DNA of 64,000 bases, from positions 4,404,501-4,468,500 of the forward strand of contig NZ_CP019724.1 of the NCBI RefSeq assembly GCF_002005225.1, read 5' to 3'. A program made the position numbers and the translations under genes. Source of the stretch: Streptomyces pactum. Its GTDB lineage: Bacteria; Actinomycetota; Actinomycetes; Streptomycetales; Streptomycetaceae. The notes below the pieces were generated by a model. That model saw nothing but the letters and a program-made list of their open reading frames with translations, made no database searches and was not told where the DNA came from. Position 1 is the first letter of the stretch. The number at the start of each line of letters is the position of its first letter. This document shows, piece after piece, positions 16,924 through 25,159 of the stretch.

Positions 16924-18423
16924 ATGCCCAGTGCAGAAACGACGCCAGCGAGCGTGCACGAGCCGGATCCGGTGCCGCCCACCAGGGAGGACTCGGTCGC
17001 CGCGGCCGGCAGCGAGCTGATCGGCGGCCCTCTCGGTCGACGTGCTCTGCTCAGGACGTCCTGGTGGACTCCCGTGCGGGTGATCGCGCTCGTGGCGATC
17101 GGCATGTTCGCCCTCGGCCTGGTCCAGAAGGCGCCCTGTTACAACGGTGCCTGGTTCTTCGGTGCCAGCTCCCAGTACACGCACGCGTGCTACTCGGACA
17201 TCCCGCACCTCTACCAGGGGCGCGGTTTCGTCGACGGGCTCGTCCCGTACTTCGACAAGCTCCCCGGCGACATGGAGTACCTCGAGTACCCGGTGCTGAC
17301 CGGCGTGTTCATGGAGGTCGCGTCCTGGCTCACACCGGGCAGCGGCACCATCCAGGACCAGGAGCAGTGGTACTGGATGGTCAACGCCGGGATGCTCATG
17401 GCGTGCGCGGCCGTCATCGCCGTCTGCGTGACCCGCACGCACACCCGGCGCCCTTGGGACGGTCTGCTGGTCGCCCTCGCGCCCGCCTTCGCGCTGACCG
17501 CGACCGTCAACTGGGACCTGCTGGCGGTCGCCCTGACGTCCACAGCGATCCTGATGTGGTCCCGGGGCCGTTCGCTGGCCTTCGGCGTCCTGCTGGGCCT
17601 GGCCACGGCCGCCAAGCTCTATCCCTTCCTCATCCTCGGCCCGCTGCTCGTGCTGTGCTGGCGTGCGGGCAAGTGGCGGGAGTTCGGAAAGGCTCTCGGG
17701 GGTGCGGCCGTCGCCTGGCTCGTGGTGAACCTGCCGGTGATGCTCTTCGCGTTCGACGGCTGGTCGAAGTTCTACACGTTCAGCCAGGAACGGGGCGTCG
17801 ACTTCGGGTCCTTCTGGCTGATCCTGGTCCAGAACACCGACAACCCGCCCAGCACGGAGACCGTCAACACCCTCGCCACGCTCCTGATGCTGCTGTGCTG
17901 CGGCGGCATCGCGGCGCTCACACTGGTCGCCCCGCGGCGTCCGCGGTTCGCCCAGCTCGCCTTCCTGATCGTCGCGGCGTTCATTCTCACCAACAAGGTC
18001 TACTCGCCGCAGTACGTGCTGTGGCTGGTGCCGCTGGCCGCGCTGGCCCGGCCGAAGTGGCGCGACTTCCTGATCTGGCAGACGTGCGAGGTGGCCTACT
18101 TCCTGGGTATCTGGATGTATCTCGCCTACACGACCAGCGGCGACGCCCACAAGGGACTGCCGACGGACGGCTATCACTGGGCGATCGGCGTGCACCTGCT
18201 GGGAACGCTGTTCCTGTGCGTCATGGTCGTGCGGGACATCCTGACGCCGGACCGGGATCCGGTCCGGAGGAAGGGCGACGACGACCCGTCGGGCGGAGTG
18301 CTCGACGGCGCGGAGGACGTCTTCGTCCTGGGGCCCGCGGCTCACACCGAGCAGCCCGCAGCCCACTTCGAGGGGCCACGCGTGAGGTGGGGCCGGAGTC
18401 GGCAGACAGGTGGTTCGCTCTGA
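16924..18423 (+). CDS. GT87-like integral membrane glycosyltransferase (DUF2029)
   Basis: 499 aa with about 10-12 predicted membrane helices. The pattern fits the GT-C fold polyprenol-phosphate-mannose-dependent transferase family: an early extracytoplasmic loop with acidic residues (YSDIPHLYQGRGFVDGLVPYFD), then helices with ATAAKLYPFLILGPLL and NKVYSPQYVLWLVPLAAL, the latter strongly conserved in the family. It probably transfers a sugar to a cell-surface acceptor; donor and acceptor cannot be read from sequence. The ATG at 16924 fits homologues. Longer readings would translate the parS sites as MFHVKH, which argues against them. Confidence 0.8.
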   Translation: MPSAETTPASVHEPDPVPPTREDSVAAAGSELIGGPLGRRALLRTSWWTPVRVIALVAIGMFALGLVQKAPCYNGAWFFGASSQYTHACYSDIPHLYQGRGFVDGLVPYFDKLPGDMEYLEYPVLTGVFMEVASWLTPGSGTIQDQEQWYWMVNAGMLMACAAVIAVCVTRTHTRRPWDGLLVALAPAFALTATVNWDLLAVALTSTAILMWSRGRSLAFGVLLGLATAAKLYPFLILGPLLVLCWRAGKWREFGKALGGAAVAWLVVNLPVMLFAFDGWSKFYTFSQERGVDFGSFWLILVQNTDNPPSTETVNTLATLLMLLCCGGIAALTLVAPRRPRFAQLAFLIVAAFILTNKVYSPQYVLWLVPLAALARPKWRDFLIWQTCEVAYFLGIWMYLAYTTSGDAHKGLPTDGYHWAIGVHLLGTLFLCVMVVRDILTPDRDPVRRKGDDDPSGGVLDGAEDVFVLGPAAHTEQPAAHFEGPRVRWGRSRQTGGSL

Positions 18424-18433
18424 GCGAACACCC

Positions 18434-18470
18434 AAGAGGCCGTACACGGTGACGCCGTGTACGGCCTCTT
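18434..18470. terminator. Bidirectional terminator
   Basis: Perfect 16-bp stem (AAGAGGCCGTACACGG) with a 5-nt loop between two convergent genes. The A-run on the left and TT on the right allow use from both sides. Confidence 0.8.
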
Positions 18471-18485
18471 GCCGTGCGGGTCGGG

Positions 18486-19517
18486 CTACCGGTCGAGGAT
18501 GCGGTCGAACTGCGTGGTGGTGTGCCGCAGATGGGCCACCAGCTCGTCACCGACCTTGGGCTCCGGCGCGTCCGAGGGCACGAACAGGATCGAGACCTGC
18601 ATGTGCGGCGGCTCGGCGAACCAGCGCTGCTTGCCACCCCAGACGAACGGCGCGAGATTGCGGTTGACCGTGGCGAGGCCGGCCCGGGCGACGCCCTTGG
18701 CGCGCGGCATGACGCCGTGCAGCGCCTTCGGAGCCTCCAGACCCACCCCGTGCGAGGTACCGCCCGCCACGACCACCAGGAAGCCGTCGGAGGCCGCCTT
18801 CTGCTGCCGGTAGCCGAAGCGCTCGCCCTTGGCGACGCGGGTGACGTCCAGGACCGCGCCGCGGTACTCGGTGGCCTCGTGGTCCCCCAGCCACAGCCGG
18901 GTGCCGATCCGGGCGCGGAAGCGGGTTTGCGGGAACTGCTGCTGGAGCCGGGCGAGTTCGTCCGCCTTGAGGTGGCTGACGAACATCGTGTGCAGCGGCA
19001 GCCGGGCCGCGCGCAGCCGGTCCATCCAGCCGATGACCTCCTCGACGGCGTCCGAGCCGTCGGTGCGGTCCAGCGGCAGATGGATGGCGAAGCCCTCCAG
19101 CCGGACATTCTCTATGGCGGCGTGCAACTGCGGCAGGTCCTGCTCGCTGATGCCGTGCCGTTTCATCGAGGACATCACCTCGATGACCACACGCGCGCCC
19201 ACGAGGCCGTACACGCCGTCGACGGACGACACCGAGCGCACGACGCGGTCGGGGAGCGGTACAGGCTCCTCGCCGCGCCGGTACGGCGTCAGAACCAGCA
19301 GGTCACCGCCGAAGAAGTCCTTGATCCGGGCGGCCTCGTACGTCGTGCCGACGGCCAGCACGTCCGAGCCCAGCCGCGTGGCCTCCTCCGCCAGCCGCTC
19401 GTGACCGAAGCCGTAGCCGTTGCCCTTGCAGACCGGGACCAGCCCGGGGAACTGCTCCTGCACGTGCTTGTGGTGCGCCCGCCAGCGCGCGGTGTCGACG
19501 TAGAGCGTGAGCGCCAT
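18486..19517 (-). CDS. Alanine-racemase-like PLP protein, non-canonical
   Basis: 343 aa. The N-terminal PLP-barrel motif is clear (LVPVCKGNGYGFGH, Lys31 being the expected Schiff-base lysine). The C-terminal part keeps a GYRQQK segment, but the GYADG motif carrying the second catalytic tyrosine of alanine racemase is replaced by AGGTSHG. Canonical racemization is therefore doubtful. It sits 132 bp downstream of femX in the same direction, so a role in cell-wall precursor or D-amino-acid chemistry is plausible (inference from context). The bona fide alr gene of Streptomyces is elsewhere. The ATG at 19517 opens MALTLYVDTARWRAH. Confidence 0.8.
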   Translation of the reverse strand: MALTLYVDTARWRAHHKHVQEQFPGLVPVCKGNGYGFGHERLAEEATRLGSDVLAVGTTYEAARIKDFFGGDLLVLTPYRRGEEPVPLPDRVVRSVSSVDGVYGLVGARVVIEVMSSMKRHGISEQDLPQLHAAIENVRLEGFAIHLPLDRTDGSDAVEEVIGWMDRLRAARLPLHTMFVSHLKADELARLQQQFPQTRFRARIGTRLWLGDHEATEYRGAVLDVTRVAKGERFGYRQQKAASDGFLVVVAGGTSHGVGLEAPKALHGVMPRAKGVARAGLATVNRNLAPFVWGGKQRWFAEPPHMQVSILFVPSDAPEPKVGDELVAHLRHTTTQFDRILDR

Positions 19518-19649
19518 GGCCGGACCTGGAACCTCTCTCGTGGCTGCGGTGTGCTGTGGTGTATCGAGTGCGGTGTACCGGGGGAACCCGGGTGGGGCTG
19601 TGGAAGCCGCTACCGAAGCTACTGGAGCCGACGGCGTCGGGCAGCGGGG

Positions 19650-20771
19650 TCAGCGCCGCGACATGTAGATGTCGAGCGCCTTGTGAAGCAGCTTGTTCAG
19701 TGGGAAGTCCCACTCGCCGAGGTACTCGGCCGCCTGCCCGCCCGTGCCGACCTTGAACTGGATCAGGCCGAACAGGTGGTCGCTCTCGTCCAGCGAGTCG
19801 GAGATGCCGCGCAGGTCGTAGACGGTGGCGCCCAGGGCGTAGGCGTCGCGGAGCATGGCCCACTGCATCGCGTTCGACGGCCGGACCTCGCGGCCGATGT
19901 TGTCGGAGGCGCCGTAGGAGTACCAGACGTGCCCGCCGACGACCAGCATGGTCGCCGCCGACAGGTTCACCCCGTTGTGCCGGGCGAAGTACAGCCGCAT
20001 GCGGTTGGGGTCCTCGTTGTTGAGGGCCGCCCACATGCGCTGGAAGTACGACAGCGGGCGCGGCCGGAAGTGGTCGCGCACGGCCGTGATCTCGTACAGG
20101 CGCTGCCACTCCTCGAGGTCGTGGTAGCCGCCCTGGACGACCTCGACGCCGGCCTTCTCGGCCTTCTTGATGTTGCGGCGCCATAGCTGGTTGAAGTTCT
20201 TGTGGACCTCTTCCAGGGAGCGGTTCGCCAGCGGCACCTGGAAGACGTAGCGGGGCTGTACGTCACCGAAGCCGGCGCCGCCGTCCTCGCCCTGCTGCCA
20301 GCCCATGCGGCGCAGCTTGTCGGCCACCTCGAAGGCGCGCGGCTCGATGTGGTCGGCCTCTATGTCGCGCAGGCGCTTGACGTCGGGGTCCTGGATGCCC
20401 TTCTTGATGGAGGTGGCGTCCCAGCGCCGGATGATCACCGGCGGGCCCATCTTCACCGAGAAGGCGCCCTGCTGCTTGAGGTGCGCCAGCATGGGCTCCA
20501 TCCAGTCCTGGAGGTTCGGCGCGTACCAGTTGATGACCGGGCCCTCGGGAAGGTAGGCGAGGTACCGCTTGATCTTGGGCAACTGCCGGTAGAGGACGAG
20601 TCCCGCGCCCACCAGCTCACCGGTCCGGTCGTCGAACCAGCCGAGGTTCTCCGAGCGCCATTCCGCCTTGACGTCTGCCCATGCCGGGACCTGCATGTGA
20701 CTCGCCGCCGGCAGGCTCTGGATGTAGGCCAGATGCTGCTCGCGACTGATGGTCCTCAGGGTCAGGCTCAT
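19650..20771 (-). CDS. femX: FemX-type lipid II:glycine glycyltransferase
   Basis: 373 aa, FemABX/GNAT fold. The protein adds a Gly from glycyl-tRNA to the third residue of the peptidoglycan stem peptide, the cross-bridge of Streptomyces with LL-diaminopimelate. Diagnostic segments include QVPAWADVKAEWRSENLGW (N-terminal GNAT-like subdomain), LAYLPEGPVINWY, and the C-terminal subdomain with WYSYGASDNIGREVRPSNAM and the helical arm VHKNFNQLWRRNIKKAEKAG. The S. coelicolor homologue (SCO3904, recalled) is FemX. ATG at 20771. Acts at the cytoplasmic face before MurJ flips the precursor. Confidence 0.92.
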   Translation of the reverse strand: MSLTLRTISREQHLAYIQSLPAASHMQVPAWADVKAEWRSENLGWFDDRTGELVGAGLVLYRQLPKIKRYLAYLPEGPVINWYAPNLQDWMEPMLAHLKQQGAFSVKMGPPVIIRRWDATSIKKGIQDPDVKRLRDIEADHIEPRAFEVADKLRRMGWQQGEDGGAGFGDVQPRYVFQVPLANRSLEEVHKNFNQLWRRNIKKAEKAGVEVVQGGYHDLEEWQRLYEITAVRDHFRPRPLSYFQRMWAALNNEDPNRMRLYFARHNGVNLSAATMLVVGGHVWYSYGASDNIGREVRPSNAMQWAMLRDAYALGATVYDLRGISDSLDESDHLFGLIQFKVGTGGQAAEYLGEWDFPLNKLLHKALDIYMSRR

Positions 20772-20909
20772 TCGGGGCGCTCCTCGGGCTGGTGTGTCCC
20801 CATGGGTACAGGGGCTCCGGCTCTCGCGCGAAGCCTACTGCGCCCTGTGAGCGCCCCGTCCGGCGTACGGGTGGAAGGGGGTGTCCGGTGGCCGGGCGGC
20901 GGGTCGGGC

Positions 20910-21215
20910 TCAGCCGAAGAGCCCGCCGTGGGAGATGCCGAAGAACAGACCGAGCGCGGACGCTCCGAGGCCCACCACCAGGCCGAAGCGCTCACGCGTC
21001 GTCTCGGAGACGAACTGGCCGTACCCGCCGGTCAGGACACCGAGAAGCCCGGCCCAGGACGTCAGGATGTGGAGCCCTCGGAAGCTCGCGGTGGCGAGGG
21101 CGAGGATGCCGAGCACCAGGGTCACGGCCAGCAGCGTGTCCTGGAGGGGGTGCGGTTTGCCGTCGGTGGCCAGCAAGCCGGTCCGGGGCTTGGTGGGTCG
21201 CATGATCTGTGCCAT
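20910..21215 (-). CDS. Small integral membrane protein
   Basis: 101 aa with three hydrophobic segments (about residues 26-44, 50-63 and 77-96) and no recognisable catalytic motif. A GCAGGAGG ribosome-binding site precedes the ATG, so translation is credible. It lies upstream of femX with a 138-bp gap and is divergent from rpsF. It is conserved at this position in Streptomyces as far as I recall; function unknown. Confidence 0.75.
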   Translation of the reverse strand: MAQIMRPTKPRTGLLATDGKPHPLQDTLLAVTLVLGILALATASFRGLHILTSWAGLLGVLTGGYGQFVSETTRERFGLVVGLGASALGLFFGISHGGLFG

Positions 21216-21294
21216 GGGGAACCTCCTGCCCTAGGCAGTGCGTCTTCGCCCGTCACATCCGCTGAGTATCGATTGTCTCCCCGCACAGCCGGAT

Positions 21295-21324
21295 TTCAAC
21301 CGCAAGGCGGTGGCCGGGTACTCT
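21295..21324 (+). promoter_or_regulatory. Candidate rpsF operon promoter
   Basis: TTCAAC (21295-21300), an 18-bp spacer, then TACTCT (21319-21324). Both match the vegetative HrdB-type consensus fairly well. Transcription would give a leader of about 160 nt before rpsF. Confidence 0.4.
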
Positions 21325-21399
21325 GTACCTTCTGCACTGGTGTCTGCTGCCTCCCACGGCCGGACCGCCTCCTCGGAGGAGGCCCGATTGTCAGTGGGT

Positions 21400-21492
21400 C
21401 CTGGTTTACTCGTTGATACCGGTGCCAACGCATCGCAACCCTCCTGCCACGGAACGACCGTGGCCGCTGAGTCCAAAGGAGGTGGGTTCCAC
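21400..21492 (+). promoter_or_regulatory. rpsF leader, possible S6:S18 autoregulatory RNA
   Basis: In many bacteria the rpsF leader binds the S6:S18 complex. Here the leader contains an ACCGG segment near 21418 and a small hairpin GCCACGGAACGACCGTGGC upstream of the AAAGGAGG ribosome-binding site. This fits the general idea, but I cannot confirm the conserved CCG-loop structure by eye. Confidence 0.25.
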
Positions 21493-21783
21493 ATGCGTCA
21501 CTACGAGGTGATGGTCATCCTCGACCCCGATCTCGAGGAGCGTTCTGTCTCCCCGCTGATCGAGAACTTCCTCTCTGTCGTCCGTGACGGCGGCGGAAAG
21601 GTCGAGAAGGTCGACACCTGGGGCCGTCGTCGTCTCTCGTACGAGATCAAGAAGAAGCCCGAGGGCATCTACTCGGTCATCGACCTGCAGGCCGAGCCTG
21701 CGGTCGTCAAGGAGCTCGACCGCCAGATGAACCTGAACGAGTCGGTCCTCCGGACCAAGGTCCTCCGTCCCGAGATGCACTGA
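21493..21783 (+). CDS. rpsF: 30S ribosomal protein S6
   Basis: 96 aa, the standard length. It begins [17 protein letters not shown], and [24 protein letters not shown] is the S6 core. It pairs with S18 on the platform of the small subunit. The ATG at 21493 follows the strong AAAGGAGGTGG; an in-frame ATG at 21238 would add an unrelated extension. First gene of rpsF-ssb-rpsR-rplI. Confidence 0.97.
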   Translation: MRHYEVMVILDPDLEERSVSPLIENFLSVVRDGGGKVEKVDTWGRRRLSYEIKKKPEGIYSVIDLQAEPAVVKELDRQMNLNESVLRTKVLRPEMH

Positions 21784-21859
21784 GCCTTCCGCTCAGCCGA
21801 TCCCGGGATTCGAGTAGCAGCACAAGCAGCCAGCAGCAAACCCGCCGAGAGGTTCCCCC

Positions 21860-22453
21860 ATGGCAGGCGAGACCGTCATCACGGTCATCGGCAATCTTGT
21901 CGACGACCCCGAGCTGCGCTTCACCCCGTCCGGTGCGGCCGTCGCGAAGTTCCGTGTCGCGTCGACCCCCCGCACCTTCGACCGTCAGACGAACGAGTGG
22001 AAGGACGGCGAAAGCCTCTTCCTCACCTGCTCGGTCTGGCGTCAGGCGGCGGAGAACGTCGCCGAGTCGCTCCAGCGAGGCATGCGCGTCATCGTGCAGG
22101 GCCGGCTGAAGCAGCGGTCCTACGAGGACCGTGAGGGCGTCAAGCGCACGGTCTACGAGCTGGACGTCGACGAGGTCGGCGCCAGTCTGCGCAGTGCCAC
22201 GGCCAAGGTCACCAAGACCTCGGGCCAGGGGCGCGGTGGCCAGGGTGGTTACGGCGGCGGTGGCGGCCAGGGTGGCGGCGGCTGGGGCGGCGGCCCCGGC
22301 GGTGGCCAGCAGGGCGGCAGCGCTCCGGCCGACGACCCCTGGGCGACCGGCGCTCCCGCCGGTGGCCAGCAGGGCGGTGGCGGTCAGCAGGGCGGCGGCT
22401 GGGGCGGTGGCTCCGGCGGCGGTGGCGGCTACTCGGACGAGCCCCCCTTCTAG
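21860..22453 (+). CDS. ssb: Single-stranded DNA-binding protein
   Basis: 197 aa. The OB-fold DNA-binding domain (about residues 1-115; [21 protein letters not shown]...[14 protein letters not shown]) is followed by a Gly/Gln-rich flexible linker with repeated GGQQGG segments and the acidic tip DEPPF that recruits partner proteins. It protects single strands in replication, recombination and repair. Position between rpsF and rpsR is the classic arrangement for the essential SSB. It starts 76 bp after rpsF. Confidence 0.97.
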   Translation: MAGETVITVIGNLVDDPELRFTPSGAAVAKFRVASTPRTFDRQTNEWKDGESLFLTCSVWRQAAENVAESLQRGMRVIVQGRLKQRSYEDREGVKRTVYELDVDEVGASLRSATAKVTKTSGQGRGGQGGYGGGGGQGGGGWGGGPGGGQQGGSAPADDPWATGAPAGGQQGGGGQQGGGWGGGSGGGGGYSDEPPF

Positions 22454-22495
22454 GCGGGCTCCACTCACACTTCTTGATCACACAGGAGAAACATC

Positions 22496-22732
22496 ATGGC
22501 TAAGCCGCCTGTGCGCAAGCCGAAGAAGAAGGTCTGCGCATTCTGCAAGGACAAGGTCACGTACGTGGACTACAAGGACACGAACATGCTGCGGAAGTTC
22601 ATTTCCGACCGCGGCAAGATCCGTGCCCGCCGCGTGACCGGCAACTGCACTCAGCACCAGCGTGACGTCGCCACGGCCGTGAAGAACAGCCGTGAGATGG
22701 CGCTGCTGCCCTACACCTCCACCGCGCGATAA
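22496..22732 (+). CDS. rpsR: 30S ribosomal protein S18 (zinc-binding C+ form)
   Basis: 78 aa. Begins [20 protein letters not shown]; the CxxC pair and the later NCTQHQ give four potential zinc ligands. Streptomyces also encodes zinc-independent paralogues induced by zinc starvation under Zur, so this is the zinc-replete copy (established knowledge). ACAGGAGAAAC precedes the start. It lies 42 bp after ssb. Confidence 0.97.
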   Translation: MAKPPVRKPKKKVCAFCKDKVTYVDYKDTNMLRKFISDRGKIRARRVTGNCTQHQRDVATAVKNSREMALLPYTSTAR

Positions 22733-22750
22733 GGGAAGGGTGACCGACTC

Positions 22751-23197
22751 ATGAAGATCATCCTCACCCACGAGGTCTCCGGCCTCGGTGCCGCGGGCGA
22801 CGTCGTCGACGTCAAGGACGGTTACGCTCGCAACTACCTGATCCCGCGGAAGTTCGCCATCCGCTGGACCAAGGGCGGCGAGAAGGACGTCGAGCAGATT
22901 CGTCGCGCTCGCAAGATCCACGAGATCCAGACCATCGAGCAGGCCAACCAGATCAAGGGCCAGCTCGAGGGCGTGAAGGTCCGCCTGACCGTCCGCTCCG
23001 GCGACGCCGGTCGTCTCTTCGGTTCCGTCACGCCGGCCGACGTCGCTTCGGCGATCAAGGCCGCCGGTGGTCCCGAGGTCGACAAGCGCCGCATCGAGCT
23101 GGGCTCGCCGATCAAGACCCTGGGCGCCCACGAGACGTCCGTGCGTCTGCACCCCGAGGTTGCCGCCAAGGTCAGCATCGAGGTTGTCGCGGCCTGA
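22751..23197 (+). CDS. rplI: 50S ribosomal protein L9
   Basis: 148 aa. Begins [30 protein letters not shown] with the N-terminal L9 signature, then a long central helix and a C-terminal domain. It binds 23S rRNA near the L1 stalk and stabilises reading frame. 18 bp after rpsR; last gene of the operon. Confidence 0.97.
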   Translation: MKIILTHEVSGLGAAGDVVDVKDGYARNYLIPRKFAIRWTKGGEKDVEQIRRARKIHEIQTIEQANQIKGQLEGVKVRLTVRSGDAGRLFGSVTPADVASAIKAAGGPEVDKRRIELGSPIKTLGAHETSVRLHPEVAAKVSIEVVAA

Positions 23198-23220
23198 GCT
23201 TTGCTCTCGCTGAAGCGATG

Positions 23221-23262
23221 AGATGGGGCCGCATCTCCCGGTCGGGAGGTGCGGCCCCATCT
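23221..23262 (+). terminator. Terminator of the rpsF-rplI operon
   Basis: Inverted repeat AGATGGGGCCGCATCTCCC with its near-perfect complement (one G-U pair), 24 bp after the rplI stop codon. Confidence 0.8.
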
Positions 23263-23323
23263 TCATGACGTCGTTTCCAGGGCGTCGTTTCCCTGTCTCG
23301 CTCTCATGACCCGGCCTGTACGG

Positions 23324-23345
23324 TCGCGTTTCACGTGAAACGCGA
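23324..23345 (-). terminator. 22-bp palindrome with parS core after the MATE gene
   Basis: TCGC arms extend the parS palindrome to 22 bp perfectly. It lies downstream of the MATE stop codon and next to a second parS. Probably part of the termination region between convergent genes. Confidence 0.45.
23328..23341. other. parS: parS site (perfect)
   Basis: Perfect GTTTCACGTGAAAC, first of a pair with centres 19 bp apart between convergent rplI and the MATE gene. Confidence 0.95.
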
Positions 23346-23346
23346 T

Positions 23347-23360
23347 GTTTCACGTGAAAC
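23347..23360. other. parS: parS site (perfect)
   Basis: Perfect GTTTCACGTGAAAC, second of the pair, ending 2 bp before the MATE stop codon. Confidence 0.95.
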
Positions 23361-23362
23361 CG

Positions 23363-24700
23363 TCAGCGTGTGGCACCCGTGACGATCCAGCGGCCTGATC
23401 GCGTACGCAGCCACAGCGTCGCCAGACGCATCGCCATCATCAGCGTCATAGCAGCCCACAGAGCAGTGAGGCCGCCGCCGAGCGTCGGGACGAGAAGCGC
23501 CGCAGGAATGAAGACCACCAGGGTGAGCAGCATGGCCCAGGCGAGATACGGGCCGTCGCCCGCGCCCATGAGGACCCCGTCCAGGACGTAGACCACTCCG
23601 CAGATCGGCTGCGAGGCGGCCACGATCAGCAGAGCGGGCAGGGCGGTGTCCTTGACCGCGGAATCTCCGGTGAAAAGGGGCAGGAAGGCCGGGCGTGAAA
23701 GCACCACGAGCAGACCGAGCCCGACCCCGACCGCCACGCCCCACTCCACCATCCTGCGGCAGGCGTCGCGGGCGCCCTGGGCGTCACCGGCTCCCAGGTA
23801 ACGCCCGATGATGGCCTGGCCGGCAATGGCGATGGCATCCAGGGCGAAGGCGAGCAGACTCCACAGGGACAGGATGATCTGATGGGCCGCGACGTCGGCG
23901 TCACCGAGCCGGGCCGCCACGGCCGTGGCGATCATGAGAATCGCCCGCAGCGAGAGGGTGCGTACCAGCAGCGGCACGCCGGCCTGGGCGGAGGCCCTGA
24001 TGCCGGCAATGTCGGGGCGCAGCGAGGCACCGTGTCGGTGTGCCCCGCGGACCACCACCCAGAGGTACACGGCGGCCATGCCGCACTGGGCGATGACGGT
24101 GCCCCAGGCGGAGCCCGCGATGCCGAGGCCGGCGCCGTAGACGAGTACGACATTGAGGATCGCGTTGCCGACGAAGCCGGCGATGGCCACGTAGAGGGGG
24201 GTCCGGGTGTTCTGCAGACCCCGCAGGACGCCGGTCGAGGCCAGCACGACGAGCATGGCCGGGATGCCGAGGGCGGAGATTCGCAGATATGTGATGGCGT
24301 ACGGACCTGCGGTGTCGGACGCGCCGAAGAGTTCGACGAGGGAGGGTGCCGTGGGCAGGACGACGGCTATGACGACGGCGCCGAGCAGCAGCGCCAGCCA
24401 GATGCCGTCCATGCCCTGGCGGATCGCGGATTGCATATCGCCCGCGCCGACGCGGCGGGACACGGCCGCCGTGGTGGCGTAGGCGAGGAAGACGAAGACG
24501 CTGACAGCCGTGGTGAGCAGAGCCGAGGCGATGCCGAGTCCGGCGAGTTGGGCGGTGCCGAGATGGCCGACGATCGCACTGTCGGCCATGACGAAGAGGG
24601 GCTCGGCGACGAGCGCGCCGAAGGCCGGGACGGCCAGCGCGACGATCTCGCGGTCGTGTCGGCGCCGGACGGTCCGGGAGCGCGCGGAGGCCTGTGTCAT
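23363..24700 (-). CDS. MATE-family transporter (DinF-like)
   Basis: 445 aa with 12 predicted helices. Opening motif REIVALAVPAFGALVAEPLFVMADSAIVGHLGT is typical of the DinF branch of multidrug and toxic compound extrusion proteins, which exchange cations for organic substrates. The substrate is unknown. The ATG at 24700 is chosen from family N-termini; there is no clear Shine-Dalgarno, and a TAGATT element about 10 bp upstream would allow a leaderless transcript. Divergent from dnaB across a 459-bp region. Confidence 0.85.
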   Translation of the reverse strand: MTQASARSRTVRRRHDREIVALAVPAFGALVAEPLFVMADSAIVGHLGTAQLAGLGIASALLTTAVSVFVFLAYATTAAVSRRVGAGDMQSAIRQGMDGIWLALLLGAVVIAVVLPTAPSLVELFGASDTAGPYAITYLRISALGIPAMLVVLASTGVLRGLQNTRTPLYVAIAGFVGNAILNVVLVYGAGLGIAGSAWGTVIAQCGMAAVYLWVVVRGAHRHGASLRPDIAGIRASAQAGVPLLVRTLSLRAILMIATAVAARLGDADVAAHQIILSLWSLLAFALDAIAIAGQAIIGRYLGAGDAQGARDACRRMVEWGVAVGVGLGLLVVLSRPAFLPLFTGDSAVKDTALPALLIVAASQPICGVVYVLDGVLMGAGDGPYLAWAMLLTLVVFIPAALLVPTLGGGLTALWAAMTLMMAMRLATLWLRTRSGRWIVTGATR

Positions 24701-25159
24701 GAGCACCAATCTAATCGTCCACAGGTAAGAGATGCAAAGCTATTGCGACCCTTACTTACCGTCTCGCCGTGTGTACTTCTGGGCACAGTTCGCACCGATC
24801 TTGATCCGGCTGGGCAAGTTTTTCTTCTGCACAGGCGGTGGATGACAAAGGTGCAGCTCAGAGTAGTTCCGTAGGCCGGGTCGAGGGCTTGTTCACAGGG
24901 CTGTCCACCGAGTCGTGCACAGGTTTCGATGAGTTCTCCACAGCATCGGGCCGCTCGTCCACATGGCCTGTGGATAACCAGATTGGCTGACGGTGCCCGC
25001 AGGCCTACGGTGGTCCGGCGCCTGGTCCGTCCACCGGCTTGTGGACCATCACAAAACCGACGCGCCAGAACCGGAGTTGGGCGTCTTATTTGTCAGTGCC
25101 GTGCCGTAGAAATGAGGGGCACGGCGAGGTCCGCTCGGCGGACAGGAGGAGGTGGCTCG
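24701..25159. other. 459-bp region upstream of dnaB with DnaA-box-like cluster
   Basis: No coding sequence is supported. At least seven 9-mers resemble the DnaA box (Streptomyces consensus TTGTCCACA): TCGTCCACA at 24715 and 24955, TTGTTCACA at 24889, TCGTGCACA at 24913, TTCTCCACA at 24934, TGTGGATAA at 24969 (exact E. coli consensus on the minus strand), TGTGGACCA at 25040. This may be DnaA-dependent control of dnaB or a DnaA-titrating site. Confidence 0.55.
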
